This document shows, piece by piece, positions 11,170 to 19,356 of a stretch of DNA of 64,000 bases. Made by a program: the position numbers and the translations under genes. The stretch spans positions 62,001 to 126,000 of the forward strand of contig NZ_MJGC01000025.1 of assembly GCF_001746915.1 (NCBI RefSeq), given 5' to 3'. The notes under the pieces were generated by a model. That model saw only the letters and a program-made list of their open reading frames with translations. It had not been told where the DNA came from and did no database searches. The DNA comes from Desertifilum tharense IPPAS B-1220 (GTDB lineage: Bacteria > Cyanobacteriota > Cyanobacteriia > Cyanobacteriales > Desertifilaceae). Within the stretch, counting starts at the first letter, position 1. Each line of letters starts with the position of its first letter.

Positions 11170-11182
11170 CTTTCAATTGGCT

Positions 11183-11590
11183 TCAGTTCTGTTCCCAGTC
11201 GGGACACTCCGCCGTATCCCAACCATAGGGATGCATCCCGCAAACGAAGAGATTTCCGTTGTAAACTTGACCGTGGTAGTGATGGCAACCCACGCAAGCC
11301 GGATGGTTATTTAACAGCGGATCGACTGCTTGTTGACCGGGATAATAAATCTCTGTCAAGTTATCATCAAAATCAATATAGGTTTCTAAGATGGGTTCAA
11401 CAAAATCGCGCAAGGTTTGTTCAAACTCAACAAACATGGAGTCTTGCAGGTTTTCAAAAACCTCTTCCGATGCATCGGCGATCGCATCTAGAAACTCTGT
11501 AAAGTCGTGGGTGACATCAATCAAGAATTTTTCTACCCCTAAAGTCAGCGAGTCAAAGAGGTTTTCAAAATCTTTTTGCCAATCTTCCAT
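11183..11590 (-). CDS. conserved cyanobacterial protein with C-terminal CxxC/zinc-ribbon-like motif
   Basis: I placed the start at the ATG at 11590 (MEDWQKDFENLFDSL), giving 135 residues; an upstream non-ATG extension to 11656 lacks family-like sequence. The N-terminal 85 residues are acidic and helical. The C-terminus carries ACVGCHHYHGQVYNGNLFVC, then GMHPYGWDTAECPDW, with four cysteines and three histidines arranged like a metal site. Similar small proteins are, as I recall, widespread in cyanobacteria without known function. The gene ends 13 bases before the pseudouridine synthase start and is probably cotranscribed with it. Confidence 0.72.
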   Translation of the reverse strand: MEDWQKDFENLFDSLTLGVEKFLIDVTHDFTEFLDAIADASEEVFENLQDSMFVEFEQTLRDFVEPILETYIDFDDNLTEIYYPGQQAVDPLLNNHPACVGCHHYHGQVYNGNLFVCGMHPYGWDTAECPDWEQN

Positions 11591-11712
11591 GAGACAATAA
11601 ATCCAAGCTGGATCTAATACAACCTTGACCCATCTTGAATTCAATCGAGCGGTCAAGTTATGAACAATTCTCGCTTACCCGTCCAGCTACCGTCACAATC
11701 CGAAAGAAAAGT

Positions 11713-12087
11713 TTACTCCCGTTGGAGGCGGCGCAATTCTTCTTGCAACGCTGCAACTTGATCGCGTAAAGTATCGACTTTCTCTTCGCTATTGTTGGTG
11801 GGTGTCGATTCTTCTTCGTCTAAAATTTCAATGCGACGCGGTTCAGTCGGCTTTTGCGTTTCTTGTGGCGATGTCGGTACCGATTGTTGGGCGCGGTTTA
11901 CCATTTCATCAACCAGGCGACGCGCTTCTTCTGTGGTAATTTCGCCGCGTGCGACCATTTCATCAGCGATTTTTTGAGCTTGTTTTCGCAGTTCGCCAAG
12001 GTTTTCGCCAGCCTTCTCGCCTGCGTAGGAAGCAATCCCTACACCGAGGTAAAAAGCCTTTTTCACGATATCGCCGAAGCCCGCCAT
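11713..12087 (-). CDS. phasin-like small helical protein
   Basis: A 124-residue protein with the start GFGDIVKKAFYLGVGIASYA, a helical segment including a heptad-like ARGEITTEEARRLVDEM, an acidic Pro/Thr-rich linker, and a final coiled coil (LRDQVAALQEELRRLQRE). This is the pattern of the phasin/PhaF-like family, which coats polyhydroxyalkanoate granules or acts as a coiled-coil scaffold. No PHA synthase gene is in the window, so the granule role is not supported by context. It lies immediately downstream of the SRP RNA. Confidence 0.6.
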   Translation of the reverse strand: MAGFGDIVKKAFYLGVGIASYAGEKAGENLGELRKQAQKIADEMVARGEITTEEARRLVDEMVNRAQQSVPTSPQETQKPTEPRRIEILDEEESTPTNNSEEKVDTLRDQVAALQEELRRLQRE

Positions 12088-12104
12088 ACGCGCTCATGCT
12101 CCTA

Positions 12105-12208
12105 AAAACCAGGCGACCCGGATTCCACGCCTGTGACGAGCATCCCGTATTGCTGCTACCTTCCGGTCCTGACAAGATTTGGGCGTCCTCACCGCATGGG
12201 TCCAGGTC
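12105..12208 (-). ncRNA. ffs: signal recognition particle RNA, small bacterial type
   Basis: Read on the minus strand, the region contains the nearly invariant apical domain TCAGGACCGGAAGGTAGCAG, which binds Ffh, with flanking arms that pair: a 5' GGACCC and a 3' GGGTC near the ends. A T5 run directly after the closing arm (12102-12107) looks like a terminator, and a perfect TATAAT sits just upstream. About 100 nt long, the normal size of bacterial 4.5S RNA. It targets membrane and exported proteins through Ffh and FtsY. Exact ends are estimated. Confidence 0.93.
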
Positions 12209-12215
12209 TATAAAA

Positions 12216-12221
12216 ATTATA
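12216..12221 (-). promoter_or_regulatory. -10 box of the SRP RNA promoter
   Basis: The minus strand reads TATAAT, a perfect consensus, about 7 bases upstream of the expected 5' end of the SRP RNA. A good -35 at 17 bases was not seen; TTGCCG at about 19 bases is the closest. Confidence 0.65.
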
Positions 12222-12261
12222 GCAGTTTCTCGCTCAACTTCGGCAACTTTTTCCCACTTTT

Positions 12262-13485
12262 CTAGGGACGTTGAATGATGGTTTCGACAATCCGGCGTTT
12301 AGCGTTGGGTTCGATACCCACCAAGCGCACATAGTCTCCGGTATGTTGCTTGAGAGCAGAGGCGATCGCACCTTCAATCTCTTCTGGGCGGTTGGAATCA
12401 ATCGATTGGCTTTTCCAGGAGGAGGTGCGGAACCGACGCCGATCTGCATATTCTAAGCCAACCCGATATCCCCCACTCAGAATCGTTTGCAGTTGTTCGC
12501 GTACCTCTGCACTCAGTTGGGTAGGCTTGCTGTGTCCATTCCCTTCGGGTTGAGGGTGTCGGGGTGGCGGGGGAGGCGGCGCAGCCGGGGTTGTGGGGGT
12601 TTGGCGTAGCGCTTCGTTGTATTCTTTCACTAAGCGGGTTGTTTCTACGCGTTGCTGTTCATCGCGCATCAGTTGCCCGAATTCAATCAGGCGAGATAGG
12701 GAGAAATCGGGTTTCTTGAATTCTGGGGGTTTGTCGTTGCTATTGACGACGCGGGCGGAAACGCGATCGTAACCGACTTGTTGGATAAACTGAAGAATCT
12801 GCTCGTCGTAGAGGCGCGATCGCAATGCGCCAAAAAAGTCAATTGATTGGTTAGAAAACGTATCGACGAGTTGTTCAATCTCAGAACGCGATAGCCCATC
12901 TTCGCCAAAAATCCCGCCCACAATCCCAACGCGATCGTCTCGGCTGGGTTCCCAGTAAAATTTTTCCATGCGCCCATCGCGAATTAAGGGTGCATACAGG
13001 GTGGATAGGTCATTTCCGGTAATTAAAATGGGGACGCGATGGAGGGGGGTATCGTCGTAACTGCCTGGAAGTTGAACATTGGTGGGATTATCCGCAATGT
13101 TCATTAAGGTGGCGTTGACTAGCTGAGTGTTGACGGTGTATTGGGTACCGCTATCAAACCGTCCGGCTCCAGCATCGAGGTCATTAATCACCAAGACTAC
13201 CATTTTACCGCGTACGCGAATCAGTTCGGCGGCTTCTCGGTAGCGCAAGCGAATCAGTCGCGCCGGATCGCCTGCATCTGGGCTTTCGAGTTCTCCGGCT
13301 GAGATATGGATGGCTTCTACCCCCATGCGATCGAAGACGAGTTCGCATTGAAAGGATTTCCCTTCGCCTTTACGCCCGTGTATCCCTAATATGAGGGGAA
13401 CTTTGACGCGGGGAATGTCGAGAAAGTTTTTGGTGATGTGAATGGCGAGTTTGTTGAGGAAGCTAGGGGCAATGTAGTAACTCAT
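12262..13485 (-). CDS. rca: RuBisCO activase-like AAA+ protein with RbcS-like (SSUL) tail
   Basis: A 407-residue protein. Residues 1-290 are a RuBisCO activase AAA+ module: N-terminal YYIAPSFLNKLAIHITKN, Walker A GRKGEGKSF at about 36-44, Walker B VLVINDLDAG, and the arginine-containing PLIRDGRMEKFYWEPSRDD. A Pro/Gln/Gly linker (about 290-320) leads to an approximately 85-residue C-terminal domain with ILSGGYRVGLEYADRRRFRT and KQHTGDYVRLVGIEPNAKRR, resembling the RuBisCO small-subunit-like modules of CcmM. Known cyanobacterial activases of this type remodel inhibited RuBisCO and are drawn into carboxysomes by the SSUL domain. It is transcribed away from gvpA. No rbc gene is in the window. Confidence 0.93.
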   Translation of the reverse strand: MSYYIAPSFLNKLAIHITKNFLDIPRVKVPLILGIHGRKGEGKSFQCELVFDRMGVEAIHISAGELESPDAGDPARLIRLRYREAAELIRVRGKMVVLVINDLDAGAGRFDSGTQYTVNTQLVNATLMNIADNPTNVQLPGSYDDTPLHRVPILITGNDLSTLYAPLIRDGRMEKFYWEPSRDDRVGIVGGIFGEDGLSRSEIEQLVDTFSNQSIDFFGALRSRLYDEQILQFIQQVGYDRVSARVVNSNDKPPEFKKPDFSLSRLIEFGQLMRDEQQRVETTRLVKEYNEALRQTPTTPAAPPPPPPRHPQPEGNGHSKPTQLSAEVREQLQTILSGGYRVGLEYADRRRFRTSSWKSQSIDSNRPEEIEGAIASALKQHTGDYVRLVGIEPNAKRRIVETIIQRP

Positions 13486-13841
13486 TAGCGAGGGGTTGAG
13501 CGATCGCGCGTGACGGCATTGTTAAAATTTTATGACAAAATGGCGAACGCTTGGGATTAGTCCTGTTAATCGGACTGATTAGTCCAGACAATTCGTACAG
13601 GGGGCTGGTGACGGGCAACTGAGCGATCGCAATCCTCGATCCTTGATTGAAAAAAAACTTTATAAACCCACATCAATTATAAACTTTTGAGAGGATTGTC
13701 TAGGAATCCGTAATTCCACGAATATCACGGAGATTGATAGCGCTTATTCTAGTATCTAGCCACAGAAATTCTTAAAAGACTTTATAAAGTTTTTGTGGTG
13801 AAATCTACCTATCCCAAACAAGAATTGTAGGGAATAAAAAC
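13486..13841. promoter_or_regulatory. rca-gvpA divergent regulatory spacer
   Basis: 356 bases, AT-rich towards gvpA. GATTAGTCC occurs twice in direct orientation (13555-13563 and 13577-13585) and flanks an inverted pair, AGTCC/GGACT. ACTTTATAAA occurs at 13657-13666 and again inside the perfect 12-bp palindrome ACTTTATAAAGT at 13779-13790, about 50 bases before the gvpA ATG. These are candidate regulator or promoter sites. I could not fix a -35/-10 pair. Confidence 0.4.
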
Positions 13842-14069
13842 ATGGCTGTTGAAAAAGTAAACTCCTCGTCTAGTTTAGCTGAAGTTGTCGATCGGATTCT
13901 AGATAAAGGGATTGTTGTAGACGCTTGGGTGCGCGTTTCTTTAGTCGGGATTGAACTGCTAGCAATTGAAGCAAGAATTGTGATTGCCTCGGTTGAAACT
14001 TATTTGAAATATGCAGAAGCGGTGGGTTTAACTTCCCAAGCCGCAGTTCCTGCAATGCCGGTTGCTTAA
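13842..14069 (+). CDS. gvpA: gas vesicle structural protein GvpA
   Basis: The 75-residue sequence is the highly conserved main shell protein of gas vesicles: [40 protein letters not shown] and [13 protein letters not shown]. It assembles into the hollow, gas-permeable ribbed wall giving buoyancy. A single copy is seen here, whereas several cyanobacteria have tandem copies. It is the first gene of a gvpA-C-N-J run. A stable hairpin begins 28 bases after its stop and probably keeps most transcripts confined to gvpA. Confidence 0.98.
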   Translation: MAVEKVNSSSSLAEVVDRILDKGIVVDAWVRVSLVGIELLAIEARIVIASVETYLKYAEAVGLTSQAAVPAMPVA

Positions 14070-14096
14070 CGAATCATTGACAAATAATCTTCTTGC

Positions 14097-14136
14097 AGAA
14101 AGTATTGGATTTTTGTGGAAAGATTCAATACTTTCT
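14097..14136 (+). terminator. long hairpin between gvpA and gvpC (attenuator or mRNA stabiliser)
   Basis: Arms 14097-14114 and 14119-14136 form an 18-bp stem (two G-U pairs) closed by the 4-base loop GTGG; the outer 11 pairs, AGAAAGTATTG with CAATACTTTCT, are perfect. No T run follows, so it is not a classical intrinsic terminator. It may act as a partial terminator or 3' stabiliser that makes gvpA mRNA far more abundant than gvpC mRNA, as required by shell stoichiometry. The GTG in the loop opens a longer gvpC frame but is unlikely to be a start. Confidence 0.75.
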
Positions 14137-14159
14137 CAACCTTCAAAGGAAGCGGAGAA

Positions 14160-15050
14160 ATGGCATTAGTAGAAGAATGGATGAGGCTCCGCCAAGAGCG
14201 CCAGCAACAAACCGCTCAACGATCGGCGCAAGTTCAAGAAACCCTAGCAACCCTGAACGCCCAGCGAACTCTTGAGTCCGAGCAATTGCGAAACGAGTTA
14301 AGACAATATCGCGCCAGTCTTGCTCAAAACAGCGCCGCCCGCCAACTCGACTTACAAGCCTATGTTCTGAAGTTGCATCAACAGATTCAGGATCTTTTAA
14401 CCTTAAATGCGGCCCAAAGAGCGATCGCAGCCACCCAATTTCAGCAAGAACTCCATCAATTTTTAGACTCACTCAAGGCGCAAACCCAAGCCGATTTACA
14501 GCACGCCCAACAGCAGCGACGCCAACAAGCCCAGCAGCTTCAGCAAGCCTTAAGCGACTTTGAAACCCACTTAAGCGCCGACGTACAAACCTTGTTACAA
14601 GACTACGAACTGCTGCGACAATCCCGCGCCCAGCAACTTCAGCAACAACTCGCCCAAGCCCGCAGTGCTAGACTGATCCAAGCCCAAGCCCTAGGCGAAC
14701 AACTGACGCAACTGCGATCGCTCCGCCAGCAAGAGCATCAAGCCCTAAAAACCCAAGTGTGGGGAAATGCGCCCGTTGTCCCCTCCCCAACCGCGACGAG
14801 AAGACCAAAAGTCACCGTCATTGCGCCCCCAACGCGCCCGCCTGTCAGAGTTTCTCCCCCTGCTCTAAAGCATTCAGCACCGAGCCTCGAAGAAAAAGTT
14901 CACAATTATATTGTGCGATCGCCTGGATCGCGGCTAACCGACATTGAATCCCAACTCGGACTCAACCGCGTTCAAACCGTCGATTTACTCTCCGCCCTGA
15001 TTCGCAAAGGCTCCATCGTTCAGCGCGATCGCCTCTACTTCCCCAACTAG
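14160..15050 (+). CDS. gvpC: GvpC-like gas vesicle outer protein with C-terminal winged helix
   Basis: I chose the ATG at 14160 (MALVEEWMRLRQERQQQ), preceded by a GGAG site, giving 296 residues. Residues 1-205 are almost entirely helical and Gln/Ala/Leu/Arg-rich, with loosely repeated blocks like those of GvpC, the rod that binds along GvpA ribs and strengthens the vesicle. A Pro-rich linker follows. The last 55 residues (about 242-296) form a compact winged-helix-like unit: SRLTDIESQLGLNRVQTVDL, LSALIRKGSIVQRDRLYF. A closely similar unit ends GvpN next door. The tail is unusual compared with textbook GvpC. Position between gvpA and gvpN supports the assignment. Confidence 0.85.
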   Translation: MALVEEWMRLRQERQQQTAQRSAQVQETLATLNAQRTLESEQLRNELRQYRASLAQNSAARQLDLQAYVLKLHQQIQDLLTLNAAQRAIAATQFQQELHQFLDSLKAQTQADLQHAQQQRRQQAQQLQQALSDFETHLSADVQTLLQDYELLRQSRAQQLQQQLAQARSARLIQAQALGEQLTQLRSLRQQEHQALKTQVWGNAPVVPSPTATRRPKVTVIAPPTRPPVRVSPPALKHSAPSLEEKVHNYIVRSPGSRLTDIESQLGLNRVQTVDLLSALIRKGSIVQRDRLYFPN

Positions 15051-15059
15051 CGATCAACT

Positions 15060-16199
15060 ATGCCTACCGTTCTCCATGCTCGTTCTAGAGGCTTCGTCAA
15101 CACCCCCGCCATCGATCGCCTCGCGAGGCGATCGCTGCGTTACCTGCAATCGGGATTTGCCATTCACCTGCGCGGACCTGCGGGAACCGGAAAAACCACC
15201 CTCGCCCTGCATCTGGCCGATTTGTTAGCCCGTCCCTTGGTTCTGATTTTCGGAGACGACGAACTCAAAAGTAGCGATTTAGTGGGTTCGCAAACAGGCT
15301 ACAAGCGCAAGCAAGTGGTCGATAACTACATCCACAGCGTCATTAAACTCGAAGACGAACTTCAACAAAGCTGGGTAGACTCGCGCCTCACCCTAGCCGC
15401 AAAAGAAGGGTTTACCTTGGTGTACGACGAGTTTAACCGCTCGCGCCCGGAAGTGAATAATATCTTGCTCTCGGTTTTAGAAGAAAAACTGATCGCCTTA
15501 CCCCCCACGCAAAACCGTTCCGAATACCTGCGCGTTCATCCGCAGTTTCGGGCAATTTTCACCTCCAACCCGGCGGAATATTGCGGGGTACACGCCACCC
15601 AAGATGCGCTGATGGATCGGTTGATTACCTTAGATATGCCCGAACCCGACCAACTGACGCAAATTGAAATCTTGGTTCAGCGCACAGGGACGAGTATTGA
15701 AGCCGCCGAGAAAATTACCGCCCTGGTTCAGAACTTTAGAGCCAATGCTAAAGCCGATCTCGCTTCTGGCTTGCGGCCGAGTATTGCGATCGCGAAAATT
15801 TGCCAAGATCATCAAATACCCGCCCTCGCCCGGAACGACGAGTTTCGCGAAGTCTGCGCCGACGTGCTGCTGTCTCGCACTTCTATTACCCTAGTTGAGT
15901 CTACCCAAATTTTATTTGAACAACTGAATCAACTGGCGGAAAACGAACCCGCCGACGTTCCAGAAACGCCCCCTTTGCTCGCTGAAGAACCCGCCGTTGA
16001 ACCCCCCGCGCCGCCCAACCTCAGCCAACGCATTTATGAGTATGTCCAGCACAACCAAGGGGCAAAACTTTCAGAAATTGAAGCCAGCCTGAGTCTAAAT
16101 CGGGTTGAAACCGTGAATGCGCTCCGTTCGCTGATTCAGAAAGGCATAATAAAGCTGAACGACGATCGCATTTATGTCCAAGAGGCTCAATTATCGTGA
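15060..16199 (+). CDS. gvpN: gas vesicle protein GvpN, MoxR-type AAA+ ATPase
   Basis: A 379-residue protein. Walker [10 protein letters not shown] is at residues 39-47; the Walker B region reads [20 protein letters not shown]; sensor-1 is [20 protein letters not shown]. GvpN is an AAA+ ATPase of the MoxR group needed for gas vesicles to grow beyond small bicones. After about residue 285 a Pro/Glu linker leads to a winged-helix-like tail (about 320-376: [20 protein letters not shown], then [19 protein letters not shown]) that parallels the GvpC tail. The gene follows gvpC by 9 bases and overlaps gvpJ by 4. Confidence 0.95.
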   Translation: MPTVLHARSRGFVNTPAIDRLARRSLRYLQSGFAIHLRGPAGTGKTTLALHLADLLARPLVLIFGDDELKSSDLVGSQTGYKRKQVVDNYIHSVIKLEDELQQSWVDSRLTLAAKEGFTLVYDEFNRSRPEVNNILLSVLEEKLIALPPTQNRSEYLRVHPQFRAIFTSNPAEYCGVHATQDALMDRLITLDMPEPDQLTQIEILVQRTGTSIEAAEKITALVQNFRANAKADLASGLRPSIAIAKICQDHQIPALARNDEFREVCADVLLSRTSITLVESTQILFEQLNQLAENEPADVPETPPLLAEEPAVEPPAPPNLSQRIYEYVQHNQGAKLSEIEASLSLNRVETVNALRSLIQKGIIKLNDDRIYVQEAQLS

Positions 16200-16564
16200 A
16201 TTCTACCCCCTCTCGCACCTCTTCTAGCCCCCCTCGCCTCACCTCGACGGGAAGTTCTACCCTAGCCGATGTGTTAGAACGGGTTCTGGATAAGGGAATT
16301 GTGATTGCAGGGGATATTTCCGTCTCTGTGGGTTCTACCGAACTGTTGAGCATTCGGATACGCTTGTTAATCGCTTCAGTAGACAAAGCCAAGGAAATGG
16401 GGATTAACTGGTGGGAGAGCGATCCGTTTTTAAGTTCCCAGACGCGACAGCTTCAGGATACCAACCAAAAGCTGCTCGAACGGGTTGAAGCCTTAGAAAC
16501 CGAATTGCGATCGCTCAAAGCCCCCCAACGCGATCCCCAACTTCAGCCCGCCCCAGAAGATTGA
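16196..16564 (+). CDS. gvpJ: gas vesicle protein GvpJ
   Basis: A 122-residue GvpA paralogue. After a Ser/Pro-rich N-terminus comes the GvpA-like core [40 protein letters not shown], then WWESDPFL and a C-terminal coiled coil ([19 protein letters not shown]), as in GvpJ. It is a minor shell or nucleation component. Translation starts on a GTG overlapping the gvpN stop (GTGA), implying coupling. Its 3' end overlaps the convergent CHAT gene by 22 bases. The further gvp genes usually needed (gvpK, F/L, G, V, W) are not in this window. Confidence 0.93.
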   Translation: MNSTPSRTSSSPPRLTSTGSSTLADVLERVLDKGIVIAGDISVSVGSTELLSIRIRLLIASVDKAKEMGINWWESDPFLSSQTRQLQDTNQKLLERVEALETELRSLKAPQRDPQLQPAPED

Positions 16565-19065
16565 GAGAGCGATCGCCAATTCTGTAAAGCCGTTGGCGTC
16601 CATAACCAATTTCTACCCAACGCCTCCAAGCTAAAGCGAGTCGGATCGGTTGATAAAACCAATTGATATAACTCCTGCGCCCGCTGCAACCCTTCTAGAC
16701 GCTGCGCGGGCGGTTGAGCTTGGGCGGCTTCGTAGGAAACTAGAGCCAAGCCAGCGTAGGCGGTTAAGGCTTCTGCACTCGGCGAGGTAGCGCTTCCTTG
16801 AGTTTCTGCAAGTTCGAGTACCCGCAACCACGTTTGATTCGCCCGTCGCAATTCGCCCTCGGCATAGTAAGCAAAGCCCAAGGCGTTTTGATACGTTAAA
16901 TTCGTACTATCGCCCCTAACGGCTTGCTCCCAAAATCGGCGCGTATCATCTAGGCTGTAATTCGGATCGCCCTTTTGGATCGCTTGCCAAGCAATCCGAC
17001 CGCGCAGGAAACTAATTTCAGGACGATCTAACTGGCGATCGCTAACCGATGCGATCGCCGCATTGGCAAAATTCAACACCTCGCGGTCTAACAAAATTTC
17101 CACATCTTTGACCCCCGCCTCAATTTCTCCTTGACGAAAATGCTGCGAGGCTCTGGCGGTAATACTTTCACTGGAATTTGGATCGCCTCCTAACGTAGCC
17201 GGAACGGGTGGAAATTCAATCGCCGTTGGCGGTTGGGAAAGGGAACGGTATAAACCAAAGGTTAAAATAACCGAGCATAATACCCCCAACCCTAACCCCC
17301 ACTTCCATCGACGCGCCGCCGGGGGTTGAGCGGGAATAGGCGTCACGGGCGGAGGGGTTGGCGCTTCCACCACAGGAGCAACCTCAACGCTGTCTTCCTC
17401 TAAATGCTGCAAAGCTAACGTCAAATTCTCATTAGCGCTCTGGTGGTCTGGATTTAGGGTTAACGCCCGTTGATAGGCGGCGATCGCATCGGCGAGCCGT
17501 CCTTGTTCGTAAAAGACCACCCCTAAGTTATTATGGGCATCGGCATAGTTGGGATGAATCTGCAAGGCTTTTTCGTAAGCCGCGATCGCATCGGCGACAG
17601 CAGCACGCTGATAGAGGGCCGAACCTAACAAATTATAGGCTTCGTAATCTTGGGGATTGGCGGCAATTTGTTGCAGGCAATGATTGATTGTCTCGCTGAG
17701 GGAATACGAGACCGTTTCCGGGGAATCTTCCCCAACGCTCTCTTGAGGTTCCTCTTGGGCGGTAGCGAGCAATTGACCGTCAAAACCCGGTTGTAAAAAC
17801 AGAATGGGTAAAGCCCAATAGAGTTGATGGGAACCGTACGCTGCAATTAATCCTGCCCGCGCTCGGCTCAAACTCAGATCGACGGGATATCCTTGTTTTA
17901 GATTGCGATAAAATAACTGACTCAACGTCAGCGCCACCCGATCGGGGATGCGTTCCGCCATTGCTAAAACGCCCGGAATTCCCCGCCTGACGAGGGCTTC
18001 TGCTAAATTGCGTTCGCCGAGACTGGGGCCGAGATCTTCATCAAACCATTCCGCTGTCGCCGCATCTGCACCGCGACAGGAGTTAAATACAGCCATGCGA
18101 ACCCCATTATTCACCAGCAAGCCTGCTAAGTCTTCGCCACTCAGCTTTTCCGTGAGTCCAGTACGCTCGCTGACTAAATAAATATCGCCGCCTGATGCGC
18201 CTAAGTTACTATGTCCGGCATAGTGGAAAACTTGATAGTCTCCCTGTTCTAGCGCTTGAGCCAGTTGTTCGCGATCGGGCTGCGAGAGGATGGTTAACTG
18301 GATTTCTGGGGCGTTGGCGCTGGCTGGGGTTTGCAGTTCAGCCTGCAAGTGACGCGCTTCGCGCTGTAGTTCTAGGGTTTCTCGATCGGTGGGGGCGGCG
18401 ATCGCCATTAGGATTTTTAAGGGGCCCCGATGCGTCTCTAGGGGGGTTATACCGGTAAAAATGGGTTGATAGCGACAAAACACCACATCGGTGCCTGTGG
18501 CGAGGGGACGAAACCCTTCAACGGTGTTTAATCCCCCGGCGTGCATGACTTCCCACGGAAGGCGAGCCAAGCGGCGATCCTTGAGTCCCAAACGCAGGCG
18601 CAAAACTTCACCGCTATGATTGGCGATCGCTTGGGCCATCATCCAGCTATCGTGGAGGGTGCCCTGAAAAATTGCGGCGTACAGTTGTTGCCCCAGACTG
18701 ACTAGACTGGTGGGTACGCTGGCTGTGGCGATCGTTTCGTCCCCGAAATCGTCTCGATCGGCGGTGGAGTGATATAAAGATGAGTAGCGATGGCGGTCTT
18801 GACTTTGCAATAATCCCGTCAGCGGATCGTTTAATAGATGTTTTGCCTGATTGAGCCATTCGTCAATCGGCCATTCGACTTGTTCCTCTGCGAGTCTAAC
18901 GCCTGGGGCGACTAATTCGGTTCGCACCAAATATTTGTCTGCTCCTACTGGGGTGACAGAAAGATGAAATTCTTGAGTCACAGCCTTTGTGAACTCCCGT
19001 TTATGTCCCAAAATTGAGCGACGTTCCGGGGATGATGATTTGGATGGAGTCGCTTTAGTCTCCAT
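16543..19065 (-). CDS. CHAT-domain protease-like protein with TPR repeats and a transmembrane segment
   Basis: I prefer the ATG at 19065 (METKATPSKSSS) over a TTG at 19098; 840 residues. Order: N-terminal region, a CHAT caspase-like domain (about 120-440) with the histidine in VFHYAGHSN (about 281) and cysteine in AVFNSCRGAD (about 327), both catalytic dyad residues present, then TPRs (about 475-555: YNLLGSALYQRAAVADAIAA, DAHNNLGVVFYEQGRLADAI), a Pro-rich stretch, a transmembrane helix starting WGLGLGVLCSVILTF, and a TPR-like C-terminus. Likely a membrane-anchored caspase-like protease or scaffold; CHAT proteins take part in regulated proteolysis and cell death, including bacterial defence. 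No partner gene is evident here. Confidence 0.88.
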   Translation of the reverse strand: METKATPSKSSSPERRSILGHKREFTKAVTQEFHLSVTPVGADKYLVRTELVAPGVRLAEEQVEWPIDEWLNQAKHLLNDPLTGLLQSQDRHRYSSLYHSTADRDDFGDETIATASVPTSLVSLGQQLYAAIFQGTLHDSWMMAQAIANHSGEVLRLRLGLKDRRLARLPWEVMHAGGLNTVEGFRPLATGTDVVFCRYQPIFTGITPLETHRGPLKILMAIAAPTDRETLELQREARHLQAELQTPASANAPEIQLTILSQPDREQLAQALEQGDYQVFHYAGHSNLGASGGDIYLVSERTGLTEKLSGEDLAGLLVNNGVRMAVFNSCRGADAATAEWFDEDLGPSLGERNLAEALVRRGIPGVLAMAERIPDRVALTLSQLFYRNLKQGYPVDLSLSRARAGLIAAYGSHQLYWALPILFLQPGFDGQLLATAQEEPQESVGEDSPETVSYSLSETINHCLQQIAANPQDYEAYNLLGSALYQRAAVADAIAAYEKALQIHPNYADAHNNLGVVFYEQGRLADAIAAYQRALTLNPDHQSANENLTLALQHLEEDSVEVAPVVEAPTPPPVTPIPAQPPAARRWKWGLGLGVLCSVILTFGLYRSLSQPPTAIEFPPVPATLGGDPNSSESITARASQHFRQGEIEAGVKDVEILLDREVLNFANAAIASVSDRQLDRPEISFLRGRIAWQAIQKGDPNYSLDDTRRFWEQAVRGDSTNLTYQNALGFAYYAEGELRRANQTWLRVLELAETQGSATSPSAEALTAYAGLALVSYEAAQAQPPAQRLEGLQRAQELYQLVLSTDPTRFSLEALGRNWLWTPTALQNWRSLSQSSGAG

Positions 19066-19189
19066 ACATCCCTCGGCTTCTAAATTCAGGGAAGTCAATG
19101 ACTCAAATTAGCAATTGCTTGAGATTGAGCGGTTTCCCTACGGGTTCCTAGACGCGATCGCGTGCAAAAAGTTACCCGATATTGCAATT

Positions 19190-19317
19190 GGAGGAAGGCG
19201 CAAACAATTTAGCGCGTTTTCTCCGGATGGGATGAGTCTTCCCAGAATAAGGAATTGGTAGATGCACCCTGATTTTGATTCCCCCGGTCGGTGACAACTG
19301 GGGGTTTTTTATTTTTA
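19190..19317 (+). ncRNA. candidate small RNA ending in an orphan terminator
   Basis: Positions 19281-19304 form an 8-bp stem, CCCCCGGT pairing with ACTGGGGG (one G-U), followed by TTTTTTATTTTT. This is a textbook intrinsic terminator on the plus strand. No plus-strand gene ends upstream: the preceding gene is the divergently transcribed CHAT gene, and the nearest plus-strand stop is gvpJ, 2.7 kb away. The simplest reading is a short transcript starting in 19100-19230. Its 5' end and any known-family membership are undetermined; I could not identify a clear promoter. Confidence 0.4.
19281..19317 (+). terminator. intrinsic terminator
   Basis: GC-rich 8-bp stem with loop CGGTGACA and a T-rich tail. 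See the candidate small RNA; otherwise it may insulate the thioredoxin-like gene from read-through. Confidence 0.85.
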
Positions 19318-19356
19318 AATTTCTCGCTACGCTAAACAAAGCGTGTGGGTGATTAA

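Noticed and set aside
14115..14159. GTG start of gvpC at 14115
   Set aside because: It lies in the loop of an 18-bp hairpin with no accessible ribosome site; the ATG at 14160 has GGAG in front and gives a plausible GvpC N-terminus.
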